Assembly: GCF_022539665.2 (NCBI RefSeq)
Contig: NW_026712522.1
Span: 1-64,000 of the forward strand
Direction: 5' to 3'
From: Daphnia carinata
Lineage: Eukaryota > Arthropoda > Branchiopoda > Diplostraca > Daphniidae
DNA: 64,000 nt
Below are positions 43,907 through 55,800 of the stretch, piece after piece. Numbering within the stretch: position 1 is the stretch's first letter; every line of letters begins with the position of its first letter. The translations under genes and the position numbers were made by a program. Below the pieces are notes generated by a model. It made no database searches and was not told where the DNA came from. It worked only from the letters and a program-made list of their open reading frames with translations.

Positions 43907-46091
43907 ATGAAGGCGCCGACGACGCTCATTTTTCTGTTGTCCTTTCCCTTTTTATCAACGTCTTTTCGTTTAAGCAGAAACAGCAAGGACGGACGTGTTG
44001 GACGACTACTGGCCCTGACTGATTTTGAATCAGGTGAGATGATATAACAATGAGCTTGAGAGTCATTTATATCTGAAGTAGTTCTAAAGTAATTTGAAAT
44101 TGCAACTCCGAATGAAGGTACGACATCGCCGTGGATAGATGAATCAGCTGCTGATGCAAAATGGCTCATAGAGGATTTTAGCGCACCTTTTGATCCTTCA
44201 CAACCCGCTCCTATACCACCCTCTGGCACTAAATATCTTCGTGTTAATCGTCCTGCTGGAACTGCCGGTCAAGCTGTTCTGCGTTCGGAACCCTTTGTCG
44301 TTCAGCCGGGCGATCAATTTCGCCTGTCTTTTTGGATAAGATCAGGTTCCGTATCAGACGGCGTTTTTATTTGAAACTGGAAAATTTCAATCGACATTGG
44401 CATTTTTACTCGTTGTATTATTCAATTTTTCAGACCCGATTCAAGTCAACAATATTCAAGTACGAATTACGCTGAATTTTCATGTTATAATCGTCTATCT
44501 ATGTGAACCTATTCACGTTTTAATGCAGATCTATTGGTCGAATAACGGCGTCCAAGAGCGAATATTAAGTCTAGTACAATATTCCACACCCACTAATTTC
44601 GAATGGCGGACGATATCGGTCTTGATTCCGGCTACTGGACCTGTCGAAACACGTGTAAGCCTTGGAACTGCTTCATTGCTTGTTTTAGTTTGAATGCCGG
44701 TCATATGTGAATTCTAATGAATAACATTGGCAAACCATTTATTTCCCATTTACGAATCATCACATGTTCAGCTCTCGATTTTTGGGTTCTGTAACTCTGG
44801 TAATGTGGATGCTGTGGCAATTGATAATCTCGTCGTTGAGTCGTCAGGTGAGCCAGCTTGAAATCAAACATCTCTTTAGACTTTCATTGGGAAATTAATG
44901 TAAATATTATGAATTAGATCAAACTCCATCGTCCACTGTGACACCTGATCCGGGTACGGGCAGTACAGTGTATACCACAGTGTCGACGACACCATTCCCA
45001 GGTTCTACTCGTTCCGTTGTGCCAAAAGCTGTTTCGTGCGATCCAAGGAAAGGAAAATAAACCTGACTTTATATTTGCTTCTAATTTTCTATTATAGGTG
45101 GTTGTCCCTCAAATCTGGGCGTAAACTCTGTCAGGTGTACAACCCTTGGGGGAAAATGCTATTGTTTCTCGCTTTATAAGGCAAGCTTTTCCCTATTGAA
45201 TTAATTATTTAACGTTATGCAACCAGTTTCACTTCGATGTCTACATTGGCTATTTTATATAGGTCGATAGCTGGTATACCGGTGATTCATACTGTCGTAC
45301 GAACGGAGCAGCTTTAATCAGTTTGGAAACGCAGACTGAAATTTCGCTTATTGACAGCTACATTACAAGCGCTAGCTCTGGTACAGTATAGAACTTGTTC
45401 ATAGCAGTTTATGCTTAAAATTAAATCGTAATGTATTAATGATCATACTAAAAAAAAGCCGAACAATTTCATCCCATAATCAGTTATCTCTTATTTTGTA
45501 ATGCATTGTACGATAATCTCGTTTATTCCTATGTTTTAAATGTAGATGAATTTTCCAATCCTTTGAATTTTTTCATGTTGGCTTCTATTTTTATATCTAT
45601 TATAAGGTCTGGACCAATATGCTTACTGGAGTTCGGGACAGTGGGGAGGCAGCGGTTACACATGGACTGGATCAAACCAACCTTTTACTACCACGTAAAC
45701 GAAATCAATTTATATGCTGTCAAGTGAACAAATTCTTATTTGTTATAATATTAAACTTTCTTTTGGCGAACTTCTCGTTTTGAAAGTAACTGGTATCCTG
45801 GACAGGTATTCATTTTAGATTGTCGTTTTCCTTGCATTTGTTTTTCGTTATTTTAAATTTTCGTTTCTTTTTTAGCCTGATGACATGGCCTCGGGGTATT
45901 GCGTCAGGTAATTTTATTTTTAGCTTCTTTGTAATACGTATGACCTGTAGTTAAGTGTGTCAATAACCAGTGTAACTAACGAATTACGTCTCACCAGATT
46001 ATTTTATGGTGGTGATTATGCTGGACGCTGGAGTGATATCATTTGCAGCGGTGAAGGTTATACGCCGTTTTATTTCATTTGCGAATTATAA
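43907..46091 (+). CDS. Secreted C-type lectin with N-terminal MAM-like domain, 12 exons
   Basis: Exons: 43907-44033, 44118-44345, 44434-44459, 44529-44654, 44772-44847, 44918-45001, 45098-45180, 45263-45380, 45607-45694, 45787-45805, 45876-45907, 45998-46091. Phases close, giving 366 aa. Signal peptide: MKAPTTLIFLLSFPFLSTSF. Residues about 40-205 resemble a MAM-type sandwich (SPWIDESADAKW, LRSEPFVV, YWSNNGVQERIL, AVAIDNLVVE) but lack most MAM cysteines. A Thr/Ser/Pro linker follows, then a C-type lectin domain (CYCFSLYK, YCRTNGAALISLET, GYTWTGS, NWYPGQPDD, RWSDIICSG, YFICEL). It keeps a QPD carbohydrate-specificity motif (galactose-type in the family) and WSD in place of WND, so calcium-dependent galactose binding is plausible. 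Intron 7 uses a GC donor (aag/gcaagc), required by the phase. Exons 3 and 10 are 26- and 19-nt micro-exons. A role in immunity or adhesion is inference. Confidence 0.88.
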
Positions 46092-46167
46092 GTCCATGAT
46101 GAAGTAAGCCGCTTGTTCCTTCACCTACTTTATGCAAAAGGTGAGGCCGGAATCGGCTGTTTCAAAA

Positions 46168-46173
46168 AATAAA
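46168..46173 (+). terminator. Candidate poly(A) signal of the lectin gene
   Basis: AATAAA at 77-82 nt after the lectin stop codon. Confidence 0.65.
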
Positions 46174-46257
46174 CGTACTTAGCAAAGCAAACACGAGAGA
46201 AGGGAAAATTGTTTGTAACTGGGTTACGTTAATTGCATCCTCATCGAATGTTATACG

Positions 46258-46263
46258 TTTATT
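46258..46263 (-). terminator. Candidate poly(A) signal of Notch
   Basis: AATAAA on the minus strand, 583-588 nt after the Notch stop codon. It leaves only about 85 bp between this and the convergent lectin signal. 46264-46845 would then be the Notch 3' UTR; it contains A-runs and no other feature. Confidence 0.5.
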
Positions 46264-46845
46264 ATTATCGTTCCTCATAATTCAGCAACTTAAAATAATT
46301 AAACATGCTAGTAGAAATTAGACTGAAAATGTAACAAAAGCGAGTTGAATATTCACGACGCCGCTGAATAAAAAAAATTCTTTTTAAAAATTGAAAACTG
46401 TATTTCACCAGCTGGACAGTCTATTACAGTAAAAACGCTTGGGATGCGAATTGCATGAAACGAGGTTAAATTGACAAGGAAAGAAAAGTCGCATCGCTAA
46501 AACGGCGACGATACCAGCTTGCACGCACGTCATGGGCGGGATAATGTACAACACGTTTTAGAAAAAAAAAAAAAAAGAATAATAAAATAAACGAGCATGA
46601 CAATTACGATGTATATCTCCTCTGATTTTCGCCACCGGAAAACGGACAGACGATGAAAGCTGGAAGTCGGTGATTAACAGGAACAGTAATTAATTTAAAG
46701 GTCAATTTCAATTGGTACACTTGGTTTTCAAAGAAAAAGATCCTATGTACACAAAGACACATGCAAACTCGCTATTTCAAAAGTTTAGAACCCAAGAGAT
46801 CACTTGCACACACACAAAAGGCGTTGACATCTTTAAAAATGGCAC

Positions 46846-49800
46846 TTAAATGTAAATGCCTTCTGTGTGTTTAGCGTGTGAAGGTGGTACAAAAGACATG
46901 TTGGGATTGGGTGGGCTAGACATTCCTTCCGACCAGTCAGAGGTCGAATGAGGCGAAGCTGAGCTCCATTGTCCAGGAGATTCCGGAGACGGGGTTAGAT
47001 AGGCTTCGGGAGGATGCAAAACATGCTGAGAAGGCGAAGGATCCATGTGCGAATGGGGCGGCGTAGGGTAGTGCTGTTGGTAGTATTGGGGCATCCCCGT
47101 GTTGGTATTACGATAGCTCATCATCGTCTCGGGGAACTCGAAGCCTGTCCGTTGTTGAGCAGCAGCCCTCATAGCCGCAATGTGAGTTGGCGAAGTCGGC
47201 AAGGAAGGCCGGCTTCCTCCTTTAGATGGCGACGTGATGCCATTCTGAACCAGGTTCTGTTGAGGAGGTGAACCTGCGTAGCTACTGGCCGGTGGCGATA
47301 GAGCGAACTGAGGCGGCGAGAGAGACGACTGGTACGCCGTGTTGACGGCCAAGGCATTGTAGGACATGGCCTGTTGCTGGAGGCTAGCGTTCATGCCCGA
47401 CGACACCGTCGATGCTGGTAACGAAGTCTGCCTCTGATGGATGGTTGATTGCTGTGCGTGTTGCGCCTGTTGCTGCTGCTGCTGCTGCGGAAGATGGTTG
47501 CGGTAGTCGTAGTGAACGTAGCCGTAGTTGGTAGAAGGATCCATGTTCGACATATGAATGGCTTGCATTGACGCAGCCGTTTTCATGCACTCGTCGTAAG
47601 GTGGCGGTTGCGGCGGATTGCCCGACGGCATGTGCGGGTGACTGCCACCGTAAGTCATAACGCTGTAAGGGCTCGGAGTGGCGCCCATTTCCACTGTGAG
47701 ACGAAAATGAAAAGAAGAAAAGTTTAAGACATGTTTGCGAGTATATCGTCGACGTGGAGGTCAAAATTACCAGTTGGTGGAGATTCTAGTGAGTGGGAGT
47801 TAGCCGGCGATAGGGTCAACGAAACTGTTGAAACGCTGTCGACGCTCTGAACAGTGTTGGTACTGCCAGCATTGTCGTTCTTTTTCTTGCGGCCATTGGT
47901 GTTGGTACGCCTTTTGGTGGCCGTGTTGGTGTTGGTGGCTGCTGTGGCTGCTACTGGAGCGTCGTCCAAGTTGGAAATGCTGCTGCCCAGATGGCGCTGC
48001 GTTTCGCGGGCGGCGGCCACGGTGGACTTTGGACGCTTCTTGGGTTTAGGTGGTCGACCTGTCGTCCCAGTCGGAGCCGGCTCATTCTGAGCGGCAACGT
48101 CATTGTTTCTGTTGACACTGCTTGCCTGAGAACTGTTCATCGGCATAACATGATGGTTATTTCTAGGGATGTGCTCGTCCAAGAGACGGACGATATCGTG
48201 ATGAAGCCGCTCTTGAGCCACATCGCGAGGAAGCCTGTCCATATGATCCGGGATGTCTCTGTTGGCGTGATGATCAAGCATGGCGCGAACGGCCTCAAAG
48301 GAGCCTTCACGAGCTGCCAGGAATAATGGTGTCTCGTCCTAAATACAAAGCCACATTTAGAATCACGTCACTTGCAATTTCGCCGAAGCAAACACAATGA
48401 AACAAACCTTATTGTCTTGCGCGTCTTTGTTGGCCCCGTGCGAGAGTAAAATATTAACGGCATCAATGTTGTTTACAGCGGCGGCCCAATGAAGTGGGGT
48501 CTTTCCTTGGTCATCAGCTGAGTTGATGTCCACATCAGCGTTGATTAAATCCTCAACCATTCCTTCGATGGCTAGACGAGCAGCCAAGATGAGTGGAGTA
48601 GTGCCATCATGCATGCGCGAATTCAAATTAGTAGCACGATTGCGAAGCAATATCTGGAAGACTCCTTGAGCGTCGGAAGCAACAGCTGCGTGAAGTGGAG
48701 TGCGGCCAGTGTTATCCTGAGCATTGGCATCGGCTCCGGCTTCTAATAATCTCTTGGCAGCATCAGCCCTGGCGTACCTAGCGGCCAAATGAAGTGATGT
48801 TTCGCCTGTCTTGTCCATAGTAGCGTTGGGTTTGGCTCCTTGCATCAATAGGTCTTGAATGATGGCGGCCGAACCGTCTTCTTCATCATCTTCGCCAGTA
48901 TCAAGTCCGTTGCCGCGATAGGAAGCGATCATTAACGGGGTAAATCCGTACGGTCCGCGAACATCAACTTCCACACCAGAGATATCAGGCGATCCGTATT
49001 GGTTGGGTGGAGTAAAAGCCACACCTGACATGTCCGGTCGAACATCGGCAGCGTCCAAATGTTGTTGGGTCCAAGGGCGTGGGTCGTTCTCATCGTATTC
49101 AGTCATGGCCGTCTGGTCACTAGAGTAGCCACCCTCGGATGAACGGATGCGCTTCATGGGTGGTCGGTCCATAGAATCTTCGTCATCAGACCAGCGGGAT
49201 CCATCCATGCCCATGTTGCCATGATCCATGTAGCCAGACATGTCAGGAGGCATTCCCATACCCATTCCCATGGAAGGATCGATGTCCAGTCGGTTGGTCG
49301 ATGGCTGTTTGTGGAGGTTGCGCATTTCTTGGCCGTCGGGTCCACGACGGCGTGACGTTCTACGCTGGACGCTGACGCTGTTGCTCAGGAATCCATCGGG
49401 AAACCAGGTGATACCTCGTTGGCGCTTACGCGACGTCGTGACCAGGACACCGACCACAAGGGCCACGACCAAGACACACAAAGCGCCAACGATGACGTAA
49501 GTCAGTTTTGCGTAGGTAGAATCGATGGGAATTTCCGGTGGTCCGGCATCAAGTCCCAAGACTCGATGGATAGGGAAATCAGCATCCAGGGAATGGTCCG
49601 ATGCTGAGGCAGCCAAAAATTGAGCAACTTGACTGGCTCTGGAGAAACATTCGCCACCGAGGACTTGGGTGCATTTCCGATTATCGATTTCGACAAAGAC
49701 GATGACTCCACGGGCTCCGTGAGGATACAGATGTGACGAGCCGAATGAAAAAGCTTTCGACGGTTCGTCACCGATATTCCAAGGGTAGACCATTTCGTTG

Positions 49801-52800
49801 CCCTAAATGATTGCAATTGAACATTAGTGTCTGTACGATTTCTTTGGCCAAAAAACGAAATTACCTGAGGATCGAGTTTAATGCGGACCGTGGTGCGAAG
49901 CTGCCGACCAATGGAACGGACGAAGGCAACGCTCATATTTCTAAAGGTGGGAAGATCCATCTCGAGTACCATTGAAACGGAGCCAACAGCTAAGATGGAC
50001 GGCTCTTGTTGTTCACAATCGAGTCCATCCCAATTGCATTCGGCATTGTTGCAGCCGTCGTCGCATCGCCCGTTGGCGTAATGATTTTGGCAATAGGCGT
50101 CGTAAATGGGGTTACAGGGTTGCACGTCGCCGCGTTTATCGCAGTCGTGGCCGTCGAAAAGGCATTCCGGGTTGTTGCATTCTTCATCGCACACCTTGTT
50201 CTTGAACAATTCCCAGCACGGCACGGAGGCGGTGCAGTTGACCCACGGGCTAACGCCCAACGAACAATCGCCTCCATCGAAATCACAGCCAGGGGTGTTG
50301 CAATCTTCGTCGCAGATACCATTTCCTGATTTGTCATGGCATCCTTGACTAGCGCATTTGATTTTATCTCGAAGTCGTTCTTCCGAAATGCCGTTCGGCG
50401 TCGTTTCACGACCGATGCCACCCATGAATCGCGGATCGTACGATTCACACTGGCGGCCATTCCAACTTGCTGGACAGTTGCAGTCAAATTTGCCCATTCG
50501 ATTCTATTTTTTTTTTTTAAAGCAATAATTATTAGTTTATGTACGTCCCATTATATTTTGAAAAAAATCCAACTTACGCGACAAACACCGTTGTTCTTGC
50601 AGGGATTGGACTGGCATTCGTCGTACGAATCCAATTCACAACGTGTGCCACTTACACCTGGCGGACAAGTGCAGAGGAATCCTTGTTGGTAAGGTCGGCA
50701 TGTTCCACCATTTTGACAAGGTGTCGAATCGCATTCAGAGCTGGAATCACAATTCTTGCCGGAGAATCCAGCAGGGCAGACGCAAGTGTGTCCCAACTCA
50801 CCATTGACGCACATACCACCATTGTTACACGGTGAGCTCTCGCAAAAGTTGATCTTAAGTTCGCAATGACGGCCCATGTAGCCCGGTTTGCAATGGCAGC
50901 GATAGTTGTTGACAAGTTGGACGCAGTTGAGAGTTCCAGTAGCCGAGCAAGGATCCGAAAGACATTCGTTGACATCACCTTCGCAGCGTGGTCCGACGAA
51001 ACCAGGCGGGCATTGGCACTCGAACGCGCCGATCTTGTCGATACAAGCGCCTCCGTGGTGGCAAGCTCCTTCGAAACATTCGTTGACATTGATTTCGCAA
51101 AGAATGCCCAGAGTTCCGTGCGGACAAGAGCAAGAAAAGGCATTGACCAAGTCGTGGCAGACGCCGCCATTCTGGCATGGATTCGAGTAGCAGTCGTTGA
51201 TGTTATACTCGCAATTAGGGCCTTGGAAACCGGGTGGGCAAGTACAAGAATGAGAGCCAATGAGATCTTTGCATGTAGCTCCATTCTGGCAAGGTGCCGA
51301 GTCGCATTCGTTGATTTCGTGCTGACAGTAGCTGCCCGTATAACCTATTGGTAAATAAATGCAGGAAACGTTAGGACTATGATGATTTCGTGCTACTGTG
51401 AACGGTTAAAACGTACCTTCAGCACAGACGCATCGATGACTGTTGCCAATGTCTTCGCATTTTCCGCCATGGCGACAGAGTTCGGAAACGGCAGATCCCT
51501 TACGAAGAGCGGCATCTTTACAAGAGACCATCTCAACGTCGCAAAGGATTCCAGTCCAACCCGGTGCGCAGGTGCACTGATACGTCTGATTAACTTGTTT
51601 GCAAGTAGCTCCATTGAAGCAAGGGCCTTGTCCGGGTTGTCCAGGAAGAAGTTGAGATCCCGTATGCGAAATACCGCCCATGGAACACCAATCGACGAAG
51701 CTTTCGCAACGCGTTCCGGTGAATCCATATGGGCAGTGGCAAAGATAAGATCCAAGGCGATCGCTGCAAGTGGCTCCGTTGAGACAAGGGTTCGAGTCGC
51801 ATTCGTTGATCCGGAACTGGCAGTTTGAACCGGTGTAGCCGGGCGGACAAAGACAAGTGTAGGTATTGATGCCGTCGACGCAGGTACCGTTGTTCATACA
51901 GGAACTAGCCGTACAATCTTCGTCATTGGTTTGACAATTGGTGCTGGAGAAACCCAACGGACACGTACAAGTGTACGAGTTGACGTAGTCTCGACAAGTG
52001 GCGCCGTTGCGGCACGGACTGGAAGCGCATTCGTCCATGTCCGACTCGCAGTGTTTGCCCCCAAATCCATCGACGCAAAGGCATGTGTACTCTCCGATTC
52101 CATCGAGGCAAGTGCCGCCGTTTTTGCAGGGGAAAGTAGCGCAATCATCGGTGTTGGTCAAACAATCACGCCCTTCGTAGCCTTTGGCACAGAGGCAGAC
52201 GTAAGATCCGTTGGTGTTTTGGCATGTGGCCCCGTTGCGACACGGTGAAGAAATAGCGCATTCGTCAATGTCTTCATCGCACAAACGACCAGTGTAGCCT
52301 AGTTCGCAAGTACAGGCGAAATCCAGATAATTGCTAGACGGAGTGCATTTGGCTCCATTGCGACACTTGTTGGGTGCGCACGGGTCCAATTCCGCGTCGC
52401 AGTTACGGCCAGTGTACGGTAGATCGCACACGCACTGATAGTCATGCACCAGATCGATGCACGAACCTCCATGACGACATGGCGTCGAGGCACAATCATC
52501 AACATTGAGCTGGAAAAGGAGATGGAAATCAGTTAAAACTACTCTTGTTTGATTTTGTTTTTAAATTTTAATATGTACCTCGCAATTACGACCGCTGTAA
52601 CCTTTGGTGCATGTACAAGTGTAGTTGTTGAGGGCGTCACGGCAAGTGCCTCCGTGTTGGCAAGGATTAGACTGGCATTCGTCAATGTTGAGTTCACACC
52701 TTCTACCTCCGTAGCCTTTGGGGCAATTACAAATAAATTGGCTAACACCATCTTCGCAACTGCCACCGTTCATACACGGATTGGATTCGCATTCGTTGAC

Positions 52801-55800
52801 ATCGCTCAAGCAGCGGGCGTCGAAATAACCACGAGGACAGTCGCATTTGAATCCGTTGACCAAGTCCGTGCATTTGCCTATAAAGAAAACACAAAATTAT
52901 TTTTCATGAAAACATGAATAAAATCAATAAATAAAATAATTGATATTTACCTCCGTTGGAACAGGGATTGCTGGCGCATTCGTTGATGTTTGTCTCGCAA
53001 TGCTGGCCGGTGAACCCTGGAACACAATCGCAAGTGTAGCGATTGATACCATCAATACATGTGGCTCCATTGCGGCACGGATTGCTGAAACATTCATTGA
53101 CGTTGTACTCGCAATTGCGACCGGAAGTTCCAGGTTGACAGCGGCACTGATAGCCGCTGATAAGATCTTCGCAATGTCCACCAAACTGGCAAGGATTCGA
53201 TTCGCATTCATTGATTTGCGTCTGACATAACAGTCCGTTATATCCAGGATGGCATTGGCAAGTGAACGAATTGACACCATCGACACAGTCTCCGTGATGA
53301 CAAGGGGAACTCTGGCAATCGTTGATGTTGACTTCGCAATTCAATCCAGTGAATCCTTGGGGGCAGTCGCATGTGTATCCAGCAACAGAATCGCGGCAGA
53401 CGCCACCGTTTTGACAGGGAGCGCTGACACAATCGTCGATGTTGATGTGGCATTTCTTTCCAGAGAAGCCAGGCGGACAGACACATTTGTAGCCATTGAT
53501 CATATCAGTACAGATACCGCCATTGATGCAAGGGTTTGAGGCGCACTCGTCGATGTCAACTTCGCAATGGACTCCAGTGTAGCCTACGCGAAAAGAAGAA
53601 TGTGTCAATGATGTATGGAGAAAGGCAAGTCAGAAAGCAGGGCCAGCTGTTGGATCTCTATCGACATATCCACTTGTGATGGATTGCGTCGAGTGAAATC
53701 GGACCAGGCCTGGTGGCTTATCTCAGATTACAACGGCCACTTAGGGCCCAACTCGAGAATTTGAGACAAACACATGGTTTTTTTTTTCTTTTCCCCTTTA
53801 GCTTAGAATCCCATATGGTTTCCCACGCTTTAAGCTAACCTTCACTTTCCCAACGGAAAAGAAAAAAAAAAAAAAGTCCCACAACCTCCGTGACCCTTTA
53901 TTGCCACACCCGGAAGAGATCAACACAAGTACATACCTGGCATGCAGACACAGCGGAAGGCTCCACGTTCATCGAGGCAAGTTCCGTCATTTTGGCAAGG
54001 ATTCGAGTCGCATTCATTGATGTTAATTTCGCATCGGGGGCCGGTAAAACCACGAGTGCAACTACAGCGGAACGATCCTGGAGTATTGACGCAAAGTCCG
54101 TCGTGTTCGCAGGGAGAACCGGCTTCGCATTCGTCGATGTCTTCGGTACAGTCGACTCCTTTGTATCCGTTGGGGCATGAGCACATGTAAGTGCCATCAA
54201 TGGGACTTGTATCGCAGATCGCTCCGGCGTGACACGGATTCGAAGCACAGGCATCGTCCAAATGACAAAGCAATCCGGTTTTACCTTTTAATAATCAAAA
54301 ATGAAAATATGAATTAATAATTCTTAAAAAATTTACAAAACGAACGAGAAAAACCGGTCGTTTTTTTTTATTTGTTTTTTCTCTCGCTCATTTCCCTCGC
54401 AGTATACCTGGAGCGCATTGGCAAAAGAAGCTGCCGACGCGGTCGTGACAAGTGGCGCCATTGAAGCAAGCGGCACCGGCGCAATCGTCGATATTTTCCG
54501 AACAGTCGGATCCGGTCCATCCGTTGACGCAAATGCAAGAGAATCCGCCGATGGTGTTGGTACACGTGGCACCATTTTTGCACACGCTTGGTCTTAGGGC
54601 ACATTCATCAACGTCGTTACTGCAATAAGGGCCGGTAAAAGATGGTGGACATTGGCACGTGTACGAATTGACGCCATCGACGCAAGTAGCGCCATTTTGA
54701 CACAAGTGACCCGGGCAGTCGTTGACATTTTCTTGACAATTCACACCAGTGAAACCTAGAAATTTTTGTTTTCGAATAATAATTTTTAAAAAAAGGAATT
54801 TAGAAAAAGAATAATTAAAAATTGGCAACGCTGTGGCAGACAGGAAAGAATTCTTTGTTGGTCATCGCCCAGGTGTTCTTTTTGGAGAAAGGTGGAGGGG
54901 TCGGAACATAAAAGAGCCTGGAGAGATTTGAGAGAGAGAGAGGGGCTTGGATATTTATATGCAAGTTCTCTATGGATGGACGAAGTTTGCCCCGAGGCTA
55001 TAACAAGTTTTCTGGCTTTCTTGTGTGTGGGAATGTTCCCACCGATGGAAGCCAAGCACATCCGAAATCTGATGACTTTGGATTTAAACTTGTTTTTTTC
55101 AAACAGCCCCAGACAATGACTTTATGGCCAGTCTAACCAGAATTCATTTTTTGTTGTTGTTGATGTTTCTTTTGAAGTTGAAAAAAAGAAAAGAAACGAA
55201 ACCATTCGTTTCACTAGCCATAAATAATAAGAAACGAAAATTCTCCCAATCACAAATTGTAGACGGAGTCTTACCAGGCGGACAATGGCATTCGTAGTTG
55301 AGAGAATCGATGGCTTTGCAAACACCGCCATTTTGGCACGGAGATGGACTGCAAGGCACGTACTGATTTTCGCAATTCTGGCCCGTAAAACCCGTGTGGC
55401 AGTTGCATCTAGAAAAAAACAAAACGAGAATACATTAGAAAATATAAACGGATGATTAGCACGCGGCATGAAATATACAAGAGGCGACACACGCACGTGA
55501 GGAGAAAGCACAAAGAAGGACAAATCTGGTGTCTACTGACCACCAAGTTTTTTCTCTCTTTCTTATTTTTAAATAGACTTGTTTTCGCCTCCATTCGGTC
55601 GTGCTTTTTTTTCTCACGCTAACTCGACAAAGAAAGCCTTGAAAACATTTGGATTTTTCTATTCGAAGAAATAATAATCATATATATATTTTTTTAATGG
55701 TAAAACTAATAAAAACATCGCAAGGTAAAACTGATGTAACGATTTTTTCTATTTCATTGCGACTTTCTTTTTTTTTTCACGTTCGGCGTGAAAAAATAAA

